Numbered from the stretch's first letter, positions 23,332 to 33,671 are shown. The stretch is 64,000 nt of DNA from Sulfurimonas sp. SAG-AH-194-L11 (GCF_029215995.1 NZ_JAEMVB010000002.1:1-64000), one strand, 5' to 3'. The notes: a model not told the origin generated them from the letters alone. Program-made: numbers and translations.

Positions 23332-23994
23332 TTATATTTCCTTAATTATTTTACTATTTTCATCACTCTTTATGAGTGTGACTTTTTCTACATGTACTAT
23401 TGTTAAAAATTCTCTCATGATATTAAAAGCATCAAGCATCTTAGTATTTGTGCTCCTTAAGTCATCATCACATATACTTACAACTGCAAGTCTCGCATCA
23501 TCTTTTAGGAGAAGACTTTTTAAGAGTCTCTCTTTTAAACGCATAAGACCTAGTGGAACACGATGAAGTAAATACTCATGACATAAAGGTTTGTTTGCAT
23601 TGAGCTTTAGTAGTTCACTCACTAGAGCAAAAACTTTGCCATCACACTGGTTACTCATAAAATTATCATAACGCATTAATAAGCCCGTATAGAGTGCTGT
23701 CGCCATCTTTTGATTTATTTTAAAGTTATTTTCGAGTAAGAACGCATAGAGTCCTAAAGTCTCAGTATCAACTTCAATAATATAATCAGCAGTAGATGGT
23801 CGATTTTGACGACTTTTATCAAACCATGGCAAAAAAGACAGATTTGTATTCAAAGCTTCTCTATTTTGCAAAGAAACTTTTTTGTGTAAACTTAACATAC
23901 AAGAGTACAACACAGATGCATTCGCGAACGATACACGATCAGTTACTATTAAAATGTGTTGTGCATCTTTAATTTTTTCAATATCTATTTGCAT
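23332..23994 (-). CDS. Degenerate DHH-phosphoesterase-like protein
   Basis: KINQKMATALYTGLLMRYDNF resembles NrnA-like EIATALYTGILTDTGSF, but HxNPDGD and DHH motifs absent. Confidence 0.6.
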   Translation of the reverse strand: MQIDIEKIKDAQHILIVTDRVSFANASVLYSCMLSLHKKVSLQNREALNTNLSFLPWFDKSRQNRPSTADYIIEVDTETLGLYAFLLENNFKINQKMATALYTGLLMRYDNFMSNQCDGKVFALVSELLKLNANKPLCHEYLLHRVPLGLMRLKERLLKSLLLKDDARLAVVSICDDDLRSTNTKMLDAFNIMREFLTIVHVEKVTLIKSDENSKIIKEI

Positions 23995-24021
23995 ATTTTT
24001 TCATACTAATTATATACTATT

Positions 24022-24396
24022 TTAGTTAAGCTTTTGTATATACTTCTCATTAATCTCAGTAATAAAAGCTTGTGTAAACATACTAATGAGTGCTTCGTCT
24101 GGATGCTCTTCATCATAATGATACTCTATAAATCCAAAAAAGTCTTCAGGTGTAATCTCATACTCTATTAGCTTTGATATACCCTCTTCTATCTTATCAT
24201 TAAAAAAGAGAGTAGCTATCTCTTCTCCTTGTAATGAACCCTGTTTTACCTTACTCGCTATAAAAGAGTTTTGTTTAAACAGTTCATCTTCTAAAGTGTT
24301 TATCGCTACACCCTCTTCTTCTGTCACTGATCCATTTTTTAAAATTTTCATAACTAGTTCTTGTATCTTTTCTAGTAATTGTGCTTGTACACTCAT
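24022..24396 (-). CDS. Hypothetical protein
   Basis: 124-aa ORF, no recognised domain; co-oriented with neighbours. Confidence 0.65.
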   Translation of the reverse strand: MSVQAQLLEKIQELVMKILKNGSVTEEEGVAINTLEDELFKQNSFIASKVKQGSLQGEEIATLFFNDKIEEGISKLIEYEITPEDFFGFIEYHYDEEHPDEALISMFTQAFITEINEKYIQKLN

Positions 24397-24467
24397 TATC
24401 TTTCCTTATTAATCATTTATTATTTGTGTAATCCTACCCAAAACTACTTTAATTCAAAGATTAATTT

Positions 24468-26033
24468 TTATAACTTTTTTTCTATCTTCATAGGTATCTC
24501 CACGATAAAACAAGCACCTATAAGGTTTTGTGTATCAAGTTTCATCACCCCTCCAAGCTGTTGTGTCACCAGGTTATATGTAATATTTAGACCTAAGCCT
24601 GTACCACCATTATTACGCTTAGTAGTAATAAATGGTTCAAATATTTTACTCTCTATCGTCTCATCTACACCCTTTCCATCATCACAGAACCTAAGTTCAA
24701 CTCGCTCTCCTTTTTGTGTTAAACTAATAGTTATAGTTCCCTTTTCATCTATATCAAATGCATGTAGAAGAGTATTTTGTAACATATTTATTATAACTTG
24801 AGAAATTGCACCAGGATATGAGTACATTTTAATATCTTCTTCACTAAGATTAAGTTTTATTGTAATGAATCTCTTTTTTAATTCTGTTTGAAAAGTAAAA
24901 AGTACTTCTTGTAGATACTCATTTAATTCAAAAGATTGAAGCTCTTCAACAGACTGATCTATAGATATTTTTTTAAAACTTCGTATTAAGTGTGCCGCTC
25001 TCTCGAGATTCTTTTCTAAAATTGCATCAGTTTGTTTCATTATTCTAAAAAATTCTGCAAGAGAACCTTCTGTCAAAGTGTCTCTTTCTATCATTGTTTC
25101 AAGATTTTTTATATGGTGCTTAAAAACTGAAGCTGATGTAATAGCCACTCCTAATGGTGTGTTTACCTCATGTGCTACACCTGCTACTAAACTACCAAGA
25201 GCAGACATTTTCTCAGACTCAATAAGTTGATCTTGCATCCGTACTAAGAGCTCATTTTGTTCTTGTAAATTTTGTGTTCTTAGCTCCACTTTGTGTTGTA
25301 GATCTTGTTCACTCTCTTTTAAATTTTTATATGCAACATAAAGAGATTCAGTCATTCTTTGAAACTTATTCGCCAAAAGTCCTACTTCATCATGACGGTG
25401 TCTTAAATCTTTATTGAGCACACTCTTTGTATTCTCAAAGGAAAACTCACTAATAGCCTCTGTCAAAGTAACTATTGGTTTAGTATAGTGTCTAATTATC
25501 ACTAAAGTAACCCATAATATAATTATTAGAAAAAAAAGCATAGAGCCTAATATAGTAATAAAATCCTCTTTATCAAATACTGATAACACATCTTCATCTG
25601 TATAGTATGCAAGGTGTGTATATGCCAAAACATCATCATCAAATACACAAGGATACACAAGTTCTTGCACCTTCTTATTTTTATATGTTAAAAGTTTAGT
25701 TCCTGATTTTTTTGTAGAACCAATATTTTTTGTATCTGAATGTACTAAAATCTTACCATTTACATCGGATATGTAAGCATATGCATACATGTCTTGTAAA
25801 ACAACAACTTCTACCCATTTTTCTAAGACTTCATAGTCCCCTGATATAATAGAATCTATACTTGCATCTGCTAAAGTTTTTACACTTAGTTGTGCTTGTT
25901 TTATTTTCTCTTGTTTCATATTATTTTGCTGATGTATAACGATAAGGTACCCTGTAGTCAACATCGCTGTCACAAAAAGAACCACTAAACTAACTGCAAT
26001 TTTAGAAAATAAGCTTAAATAAAATTTAACCAT
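24468..26033 (-). CDS. Membrane sensor histidine kinase (HAMP, HisKA, HATPase)
   Basis: Two TMs, VAGVAHEVNTPLGVAITSAS H-box, GGTGLGLNITYNL G2 box. Confidence 0.92.
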   Translation of the reverse strand: MVKFYLSLFSKIAVSLVVLFVTAMLTTGYLIVIHQQNNMKQEKIKQAQLSVKTLADASIDSIISGDYEVLEKWVEVVVLQDMYAYAYISDVNGKILVHSDTKNIGSTKKSGTKLLTYKNKKVQELVYPCVFDDDVLAYTHLAYYTDEDVLSVFDKEDFITILGSMLFFLIIILWVTLVIIRHYTKPIVTLTEAISEFSFENTKSVLNKDLRHRHDEVGLLANKFQRMTESLYVAYKNLKESEQDLQHKVELRTQNLQEQNELLVRMQDQLIESEKMSALGSLVAGVAHEVNTPLGVAITSASVFKHHIKNLETMIERDTLTEGSLAEFFRIMKQTDAILEKNLERAAHLIRSFKKISIDQSVEELQSFELNEYLQEVLFTFQTELKKRFITIKLNLSEEDIKMYSYPGAISQVIINMLQNTLLHAFDIDEKGTITISLTQKGERVELRFCDDGKGVDETIESKIFEPFITTKRNNGGTGLGLNITYNLVTQQLGGVMKLDTQNLIGACFIVEIPMKIEKKL

Positions 26034-26882
26034 CTATTCTCCTACCAATAACAACTCTTTAGTTAAATTTTCTATCCTCTCATCATAAAGAATGAACTCT
26101 TTTATTTTCATACTCTGCATCTTATTAAGGACAGTCTTTCCCTCTTTGCTTTGTGGCATACCTATTACTATTTTTTTTATCTTATCAACAAAGGCTAAAG
26201 AGAGTCCGCTTCTAGCCGCCAAAACATTTTCAGGATATTTTGTACTTGAAGCAATGATTTTGAGCTCACCTGTTTGGAGTTTTTGGCTCATTAGTTTATA
26301 GTTAACACCACACATTGTTGCTGCATCCACTTTACCTAAAAGAACATTATAGATAGAGTTAGTTAAGTTTTTTGTAAAAATTTCTTTTGGTTGCAAACCT
26401 TCATTTATTAAGTAGGCTTTTGGTGCTAGATAACCACCTGCACCCATTGGACTCACATAAGCAACTGTTTTACCTTTGAGCTGAGAGACACTATCTATTT
26501 TTGAATCTCTTCTTACAAAAATATCACTACGTGATGTAATTTCATTAGCGATGTTTTTCATTTGGGCAATAGCAACAGCTTGTTTAGCAATTTTAAGTTT
26601 ATAAAAAATAAGAGAATTTATATAAAAAATATCTACTTTTTTATCTACTGCCATTGTTTTGAGTTTTTTAAACCCCTTTGGAGCAATAATATTGACTTTA
26701 AGCCCTGTTTTCTTTGATAAATACTTTGCAAAAGGCTTCCAACTTTTGTATGTTGTAGTAGGTGGAGCTAAAGACAAGATACCGAGGTTTATCTCTTTAA
26801 TACTTTCTCCATATAAAAATGATGTTGATAGTGCAAAGAGTAAGAGAGTACGAACAAGTAAAAACAAGTCTTTAATTTTCAT
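26034..26882 (-). CDS. PhnD-like (phosphate/phosphonate-type) periplasmic substrate-binding protein
   Basis: Signal peptide, LGILSLAPPTTTYKSWKPFAKYLSKKTGLKV, VDIFYINS, GKTVAYVSPMGAGGYLAPK. Confidence 0.88.
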   Translation of the reverse strand: MKIKDLFLLVRTLLLFALSTSFLYGESIKEINLGILSLAPPTTTYKSWKPFAKYLSKKTGLKVNIIAPKGFKKLKTMAVDKKVDIFYINSLIFYKLKIAKQAVAIAQMKNIANEITSRSDIFVRRDSKIDSVSQLKGKTVAYVSPMGAGGYLAPKAYLINEGLQPKEIFTKNLTNSIYNVLLGKVDAATMCGVNYKLMSQKLQTGELKIIASSTKYPENVLAARSGLSLAFVDKIKKIVIGMPQSKEGKTVLNKMQSMKIKEFILYDERIENLTKELLLVGE

Positions 26883-28573
26883 TCTATATCCTTTAATGGT
26901 TCTGAGATGTAATATCCCTGAATATAGTCAATGCCAAGAGGAAGAATATACTCATATATATCTTTGTTACAGACAAATTCTGCTAAAAGCTTTATTTTTT
27001 TTGCTTTGGCATACAGTAAAATTGTTTGAACAATAATTTGACTGTTTTCATTTGTTGTAATATCTTTTATAAATGAGCCATCTATCTTTAAAATCTCTAT
27101 GGGTAAACCCTCAAGTTGAGCAAAGTTAGAGCACTGAATACCAAAATCATCAATTAATATTTTAACGCCTAATTTATGTATATCACATATAATATCTTTA
27201 ATCTCTGGAGTAATAGATTTGTATTCTAAAATTTCTAAGGAGATTTTTTGTGCACTTAATGGGTGTTTGTTAAGAGTTTCACGAACAAAAGAGAGAAAAT
27301 TATTTTGTAATATATCTGTATCAGAAACATTTACACTAAACATTTGAGATGTTTCTTCTGCTTTTTGACATGATTTAGTAAACATTACTTTAAATATATC
27401 ATAAAGCTGACCACTATATAAAGCTGCACCTAAAAAGTGCTCGGGAGAATAAATAGTACCATCAAAATCAAGTCTAACTAAGGCTTCATACTTTACAAGT
27501 TTTTGACTTTTTATATCAATTATAGGTTGGTAATAGGCCAGTAGTTTACCTTGAGAAATCGCATCTTTTATACGTCCTGACCATAAATTTGTATTTTGGA
27601 TTCTTTGTATAATTTTCAAGTCATCTGAATAAAATTGTATCTGGTTTTTTCCTTTATCCCTAGCTTCTTGGAGAGCTAGTTCAGCTTTCCTTATTAAGTT
27701 TTCCCCATCTTGATATGCTACACCTATCGTTGTATCTATCGTCTTATTAAAATTATTAGTTACTATGTGAAGATTAGAAATATCATCTTTAATTTTTATA
27801 ATTTCATCGGTTAAATGAGCAAAGTCTTCATCTTTTGTCACAAGTGCAAAGATATCCCTATCTAAATGATACACACAGTATTTACTAGAGTACATACTTT
27901 GTAAAAAAGCACCTAATTCTTTTAGAACGACATCTCCTACTTCAAAACCATTACTATCATTTATCAAACTAAAACCAACTATATCTATAAGAATGAGTGT
28001 TTGATTTTTTTTCTTCTCACAGTCTGTATTAAGTTGAATTCTATTTGGTAGTTTTGTTAACTGGTTATGTGTCATTTGATAGTAAGAATCTTCATACTTT
28101 TTATTTAAATTCTGAAGTTGAATGTACTGTGTCACACTATTTCTTATCGTACTATAAAGTTTATCAACAGTAAGCTCTGTTTTTTCTTTAAAGTCATTAA
28201 TGTCATACTCTTCAATCACTTCCATTTTTGGAATCACATCAGCTTGACCCGTACGTATCACAAGACGGATAAAGTCATTTTTATGCTCATTTCGGATAAT
28301 ATTTACAAGATCTAAACCAGCTGTCGGTGTTTCCATTACAACATCAATAAGAGCTAGTGCAATATCACTATTTTCTAGTAAAACCTTTTGTGCATCTTTG
28401 GCACTATTTGCATGTAAAAGTTCTATTTCAAATTTTTTAAAGGTCATACTCGAGAGTACTATTTTAGTTATATCATGAATAGACTCTTCATCATCAATTA
28501 TCAACACTTTATAAATAGGTTTTTGTATTTTTGAAGAATTTTCATCCTTATTACTAGGTTTTATATTGAGCAT
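26879..28573 (-). CDS. Response regulator with degenerate GGDEF and EAL domains
   Basis: Receiver (IIDDEESIHDI...ALIDVVMETP), GGDEF site replaced by LDRDIF, EAL motifs YEALVRL, IDDFG, ILKIDGSFI, QGYYIS. Confidence 0.9.
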   Translation of the reverse strand: MLNIKPSNKDENSSKIQKPIYKVLIIDDEESIHDITKIVLSSMTFKKFEIELLHANSAKDAQKVLLENSDIALALIDVVMETPTAGLDLVNIIRNEHKNDFIRLVIRTGQADVIPKMEVIEEYDINDFKEKTELTVDKLYSTIRNSVTQYIQLQNLNKKYEDSYYQMTHNQLTKLPNRIQLNTDCEKKKNQTLILIDIVGFSLINDSNGFEVGDVVLKELGAFLQSMYSSKYCVYHLDRDIFALVTKDEDFAHLTDEIIKIKDDISNLHIVTNNFNKTIDTTIGVAYQDGENLIRKAELALQEARDKGKNQIQFYSDDLKIIQRIQNTNLWSGRIKDAISQGKLLAYYQPIIDIKSQKLVKYEALVRLDFDGTIYSPEHFLGAALYSGQLYDIFKVMFTKSCQKAEETSQMFSVNVSDTDILQNNFLSFVRETLNKHPLSAQKISLEILEYKSITPEIKDIICDIHKLGVKILIDDFGIQCSNFAQLEGLPIEILKIDGSFIKDITTNENSQIIVQTILLYAKAKKIKLLAEFVCNKDIYEYILPLGIDYIQGYYISEPLKDIE

Positions 28574-28656
28574 ATATCCCTTCTCCTACTTTTATTCTAA
28601 TATACTATCTCTATATATCTTAAGATAAGATTTTACGATACATCATTCCAAAAACT

Positions 28657-29697
28657 CTACTTCGGTATAGTTGATAAAATTCGCTCTATCAATCTAGGAG
28701 GTACACCCTCACCTATCACTTTTCTTATGAGGTGTTCACTAGCCCACTCAGGAGGAGTCCAGTTATCAGGTAGTCCTGTTAGTATAAAAATCTCTTTAAG
28801 TGTTAAAACTCTGGCATCACTATATGTACCATCCTCCTTTAATCGTCCGGGGTGTACATTATTTTGCGAAGAGATTGAGCCATTTGCCATAGTAATAGTT
28901 GGTGCTGGTTTATCCCACTCAATACGTTTGTATGTAGTGTCATAGCCTTTTATTCTTGTGCCATCTGCTTTTTTAGGATAGTGTACTTTGTTATGTAGTG
29001 CAGTTTTACCCGTTGGCGTTTGCTTTAAAAAAGATATATGTCTATCGTTATGTACTTTAGCCTTATGAAATGCCACCGATGATGTCTCTCCACTCTCTAA
29101 ACTTGGAAGATGCTCTATCATCTCTCTTACAGTGATTTTCTCTTGCTTAGGTGGTAGCTCCCACTTGTGGACTTTTGAAATAAGATAAATAGCCCGTTTA
29201 CGACTTTGCGGTGTGCCATAGTCTGAGGCATCAACAACTACTGGATTTATTACATAACCTAGGGGCTCTAACTTCTGTTTTATATAGTCCGTAATTTTAA
29301 TCTTTTTTCCATTGTCTACTAGGTATGTTTGTAAAACCTTTGGTACATTTTCTATTAAAATATTCTTTGGTTGTAGCTGAGTTGCTAATTTTATGACATA
29401 TTTTATAAGAGAATTTCGGGGATCATTTTCTTGCATTCGACCTGCAATACTCATACCTTGACAAGGTGGCGTTGCAATTAAAAAATCGCACTTTTTTTTC
29501 TTTGCGAGGGCTAGTACTTTGTTAAACACTTCATCATTTGTGATGTCCCCTTGAATCATCTTACACTTAGGGTGCATCTCTTTATGAAACTTTGCTCTAT
29601 TTTCTAAGAGTTCATTTGCGACTACGATATTAATCTTATGTTTTTTAATATATGTTTCCGCAATACCTACATTTGCAAATAGTGATACACCTTTCAA
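28657..29697 (-). CDS. C5-cytosine DNA methyltransferase (orphan)
   Basis: SLFANVGIAE, ATPPCQGMS, ENVPKV, GTPQSRKRAI motifs. Confidence 0.93.
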   Translation of the reverse strand: MKGVSLFANVGIAETYIKKHKINIVVANELLENRAKFHKEMHPKCKMIQGDITNDEVFNKVLALAKKKKCDFLIATPPCQGMSIAGRMQENDPRNSLIKYVIKLATQLQPKNILIENVPKVLQTYLVDNGKKIKITDYIKQKLEPLGYVINPVVVDASDYGTPQSRKRAIYLISKVHKWELPPKQEKITVREMIEHLPSLESGETSSVAFHKAKVHNDRHISFLKQTPTGKTALHNKVHYPKKADGTRIKGYDTTYKRIEWDKPAPTITMANGSISSQNNVHPGRLKEDGTYSDARVLTLKEIFILTGLPDNWTPPEWASEHLIRKVIGEGVPPRLIERILSTIPK

Positions 29698-29739
29698 TAA
29701 TACATCCTCATTTTTTTACAAATTATATCCTAATAGATT

Positions 29740-30795
29740 CTATTTTTTATTCATTTTATAGACATATGCAAGAACTTCAGCAACTGCACCAAAAAGTGCT
29801 TCTGGAATTGGTTTATCTATCTCTACCTCAGCATAAAGCGAACGAGCAAGCGGAGGATTTTGGACGATATGAACATCATTTTCTCGCCCGATTTTTTTAA
29901 TCTGCTGTGCCATATTGTCCATACCTTTAGCTACAACTACAGGAGCCCTAGTTTTTTCTTCATCATATTTAATAGCAACAGCATAGTGGGTTGGATTTGT
30001 AATGATGACATCTGCATTTGGTACTTCTGCCATCATACGTTGACGAGATATTTCCATCTGTTTTTGTTTGATTTTTGACTTTATTAGAGGATCCCCCTCC
30101 ATGTTTTTCATCTCATCTTTTATCTCTTGTTTCGTCATTTTTAGTCCATCAAAGTACTGTTTACGAACGATTACAATATCTATAAGTGCAAAAACGAATA
30201 TTACAAGTAGCATTACAAATGCAATAATTATCATCTTATCTTTTAACCAATCAAGCTGATCATGTAAATTAAACAGTGCCACAGTAGGTAACTCTTCAAT
30301 AAATAAAAAGAAAAATATAAACCCCACTCCTAAAGTAATATGTGACTTAAAGGTAATTTTCACACCTTCTATCACTTTTTTCATACTAAAAAGATTTTTA
30401 GTACCCTTAATAGGATCTATCTTTTTGAAATCTGGAACAAGTGACTTGGTAGTAAAAAGAAAACCAAACTGTGCTACAGCAGCTATAATACCGGCAATAG
30501 CAACTGCTGTTGCTAAAGGTAATACCATCAAAAGAATTTCTTTAAAAGTAACTAGAGCGATATCAATCATAAAAGATTTATCAAGAGGAGTACCAATAAG
30601 TGAAAAATAATACTTAAAAAGATTAGTCATATGCTCAGCGATGAAAGGAAAGAGCATCAAAACTGCTAAAATAGCAACAAAAAGAGTTATAACACCTGAT
30701 GTATCTTGAGACTTTGGAACATTCCCCTCTTTTCGGGCATCCTCTATCTTTTTATCAGTGGGGTCTTCTGTCTTTTCTCCTGAATCATCAGCCAT
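29740..30795 (-). CDS. flhB: Flagellar export protein FlhB
   Basis: EKTEDPTDKKIEDARKEGNVPKS N-terminus and NPTHYAVA autocleavage site. Confidence 0.97.
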   Translation of the reverse strand: MADDSGEKTEDPTDKKIEDARKEGNVPKSQDTSGVITLFVAILAVLMLFPFIAEHMTNLFKYYFSLIGTPLDKSFMIDIALVTFKEILLMVLPLATAVAIAGIIAAVAQFGFLFTTKSLVPDFKKIDPIKGTKNLFSMKKVIEGVKITFKSHITLGVGFIFFFLFIEELPTVALFNLHDQLDWLKDKMIIIAFVMLLVIFVFALIDIVIVRKQYFDGLKMTKQEIKDEMKNMEGDPLIKSKIKQKQMEISRQRMMAEVPNADVIITNPTHYAVAIKYDEEKTRAPVVVAKGMDNMAQQIKKIGRENDVHIVQNPPLARSLYAEVEIDKPIPEALFGAVAEVLAYVYKMNKK

Positions 30796-30810
30796 CTATT
30801 ATGACCGCCT

Positions 30811-31626
30811 TTAATCCATCTTCATTGATAAATCAATCCAGTTAGCTTGATGGATGAGAGAACCTGAACTGATGGCATCTACTCCACTTTTTGCATATGA
30901 TTCTATTGTTTCTAAAGAGATATTTCCACTTGCTTCGAGTAAGATATGAGGGTATTTTTCATCCCTTAACGCGACTATCTTTTTTATCTGCAAAGGTGTC
31001 ATGTTATCACACATAACTATGTCACACTCAGCCTCAAACGCCATCTGTGCTATTTCAAATGTTTCTGCTTCGACTTCTATTTTCGCAGTAAAAGGGATTT
31101 TTGTTCTTGCTTGCACTATATAGGCTTTTAAATCTTTTATAGTCTTAAGGTGTGTATCTTTGATCATAAGTGAATCATCAAGCCCCATTCTATGATTTAC
31201 AGCACCACCAGTACGAGTGGCATACTTTTCAAACACACGTAAAAGTGGTCTCGTTTTTCTTGTATCTAGTAGTTTTACACCATATGGTTCTATCAATTTA
31301 ACGTACCTATTAGTTAGTGTTGCTATTGAACTTGCATGCAGTAACATATCTAAAATAGTACGCTCACAACGGAGCAGTGTATGAGAATCAGCGTTTAAAG
31401 TTGCGAGTAAATCACCTGTAACAAAGCACTCACCATCATTTTTAAGCCAAGAAATCTCTATCTGCTCCATATCGGCTAAAACATCTATATACTTCACACC
31501 TGCAACTACACCATCACTTTTAGCTATGATTTTTGCAGATGCAGGTGTAGCGGCTTCTACTAAAGCATATAAATCTCCACGACCGACATCTTCAGCGAGT
31601 GCTTCACGAACAAATGCAGCTATCAT
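30811..31626 (-). CDS. nadC: Nicotinate-nucleotide pyrophosphorylase
   Basis: AEDVGRGDLYA, DTRKTRPLLRVFEKYA, GGAVNHRMGLDD, VEAETFE. Start MIAAFVREAL preferred over ORF-track 31662. Confidence 0.95.
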   Translation of the reverse strand: MIAAFVREALAEDVGRGDLYALVEAATPASAKIIAKSDGVVAGVKYIDVLADMEQIEISWLKNDGECFVTGDLLATLNADSHTLLRCERTILDMLLHASSIATLTNRYVKLIEPYGVKLLDTRKTRPLLRVFEKYATRTGGAVNHRMGLDDSLMIKDTHLKTIKDLKAYIVQARTKIPFTAKIEVEAETFEIAQMAFEAECDIVMCDNMTPLQIKKIVALRDEKYPHILLEASGNISLETIESYAKSGVDAISSGSLIHQANWIDLSMKMD

Positions 31627-32621
31627 AATGCTAGCATTCTCTCTAGTGCTATTTTCGCCCATTTCTGAGTTTTCTCTTCTACTTCTATCTCATTTATCGG
31701 CTCACCATCTTCTATAGCTTTAAGTGTTAGATAAACATCTTCTAAAGTAGTCTCATTCATCGTAGGACACTCTGGTTTTGTTGAGCTGAGAACATACGTA
31801 TTTTTTTGACGCAGACGGTTTACAAGGTTAAACTCTGTTCCAACGGCTACTTTTTGCTCCTCTGGTAAATCTGCAATATACTTGATTAACTGAGAGGTCG
31901 AACCGACAAAATCACTTGCATCGCAAATACTAGGATCACACTCAGGGTGTGTCGCTATCAAAATACCTGGGAATTTTTTTCTATAAAACGCGATGTCATC
32001 AACTGTAAAGAGCTGATGCACCGAACAAAAGCCATCGTAACATAAAATGTCACACTCTTTTGGGTCACCCTCTTGCCCTATTATCATAGACTTTAGACCC
32101 ATTTGGTTTGCTATGTTTTGACCTAAACATCTGTCTGGAACAAAAAGGATTTTTTTACCCTCTTCAAGAGCTTTAGTTATGATAACCTTGGCGTTTGAAG
32201 ATGTACAGACCATACCACCCATCTCACCAACCTTAGCTTTTACATCTGCGTTTGAGTTGATGTATGTTATAGGTAAGATATCTTCACTTTTAATACCATT
32301 ATCATTTAAAAACTTCACACTATCATCAAAGTAGAGTGAGTCTATCATACGAGCCATCGCACAACATGCGATTTTTGGCATTACTACTCTTTTTTCTGGG
32401 CTAAGTACTTTTACACTTTGACCCATAAAACCAACACCACAAAAGAGTACAAATTCACTCTTGTCGGCTTGCGTTCTCATAGCTAATTCTAGTGAATCAC
32501 CTGTAATATCAGCAACCTCAAAAACTTCATCACGTTGATAGAAGTGAGCAACAACTGTTACATCTAACTTCTTTTTTAACTCATCTATTTTTATTTTTAA
32601 TTCTTCATTTGTAAATTGCAA
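31623..32621 (-). CDS. nadA: Quinolinate synthase
   Basis: VAHFYQRDEV, CGVGFMGQSVK, HPECDP, VGTEFNLVNRL, CPTMNETTLEDV. Confidence 0.95.
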   Translation of the reverse strand: MQFTNEELKIKIDELKKKLDVTVVAHFYQRDEVFEVADITGDSLELAMRTQADKSEFVLFCGVGFMGQSVKVLSPEKRVVMPKIACCAMARMIDSLYFDDSVKFLNDNGIKSEDILPITYINSNADVKAKVGEMGGMVCTSSNAKVIITKALEEGKKILFVPDRCLGQNIANQMGLKSMIIGQEGDPKECDILCYDGFCSVHQLFTVDDIAFYRKKFPGILIATHPECDPSICDASDFVGSTSQLIKYIADLPEEQKVAVGTEFNLVNRLRQKNTYVLSSTKPECPTMNETTLEDVYLTLKAIEDGEPINEIEVEEKTQKWAKIALERMLAL

Positions 32622-32727
32622 AAAATATCCTAATAGTTATAATTGATGTAATTATATCGAAATAATTTAGCTTCATATTAATATTATAAGAGTAGAATGT
32701 CATCATATAATTTAATTAAGGTTAAGA

Positions 32728-33342
32728 ATGGATTTTTTATTTAATACAAATGTACAGTTTTTTATAGCAGCATATTTAGTGGGTGGAATCCCCTTTGGCT
32801 TACTTTTAGCAAAACAGTTTGCTGGTGTAGATATTAAAGCAAGTGGTAGTGGTAGTATAGGAGCAACAAATGTTCTTAGAGTTGTAAAGGAGAAGAATCC
32901 TTCTCTCGCTAAAAAGCTCGGTATCGCGACACTAGCACTTGATGCACTAAAAGGTGTAGCAGTTATAACTGTAGCTTACATTATGGGTATGAGCGAGTCT
33001 ACACTATGGGCTATTGCTGTTTTAGCAGTCGTTGGTCACTGTTTTTCTCCTTATCTTGGACTTGAGGGTGGAAAAGGAATCGCTACAGGTATGGGTGTGA
33101 TGATGTTTATGCTCCCACAAGAGACACTTCTTGCTTTAGTAGTTTGGGGAGTTTTAGCAAAAACAGTTAAAATTTCTTCAGTATCTTCACTTACAGGTGT
33201 TGCAGTTCTTTTAATCTCAAGCTTTTTTATACATCCCCAAATGGCCCATGCTCCTGTCGTTTTTATAGTATTTATACTTTACTATAAACATATTCCAAAT
33301 ATCATTCGTCTTTTTAGTGGTCAAGAAAAAGCCGTAGTCTAA
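32728..33342 (+). CDS. plsY: Glycerol-3-phosphate acyltransferase PlsY
   Basis: GGIPFGLLLAK, GSGSIGATNVLRV, LDALKGV, GHCFSPYLGLEGGKGIATGMG. Confidence 0.96.
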   Translation: MDFLFNTNVQFFIAAYLVGGIPFGLLLAKQFAGVDIKASGSGSIGATNVLRVVKEKNPSLAKKLGIATLALDALKGVAVITVAYIMGMSESTLWAIAVLAVVGHCFSPYLGLEGGKGIATGMGVMMFMLPQETLLALVVWGVLAKTVKISSVSSLTGVAVLLISSFFIHPQMAHAPVVFIVFILYYKHIPNIIRLFSGQEKAVV

Positions 33343-33671
33343 TGAAGGTCTATATTGAAGATTTAAAATTTCTAACTATTATTGGAATTTTAGACTTTGA
33401 GAGAACTACACCCCAAGAAATTATAGTTAAGCTCTCTTTAGAGTATCATTATGAAGAGCAATTTATCAATTATGCTGATGTCAGTCAGCACATTAAAGAG
33501 ACTCTTCAAACACAACAATTTTTACTTATTGAAGATGCTCTCCTTTTTTTACAAGATTCTCTCAAAAAAGAATTTAGTACAATAACTACTCTTGAACTAA
33601 AAATCACAAAACCATCGATTATGCCCGACTGCATGGTTAGTGTTGGTATCTTTAAAGATTTCAATTCTTAA
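33342..33671 (+). CDS. folB: Dihydroneopterin aldolase
   Basis: IEDLKFLTIIGILDFERTTPQEIIVKLSL; small FolB domain. Confidence 0.85.
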   Translation: MKVYIEDLKFLTIIGILDFERTTPQEIIVKLSLEYHYEEQFINYADVSQHIKETLQTQQFLLIEDALLFLQDSLKKEFSTITTLELKITKPSIMPDCMVSVGIFKDFNS

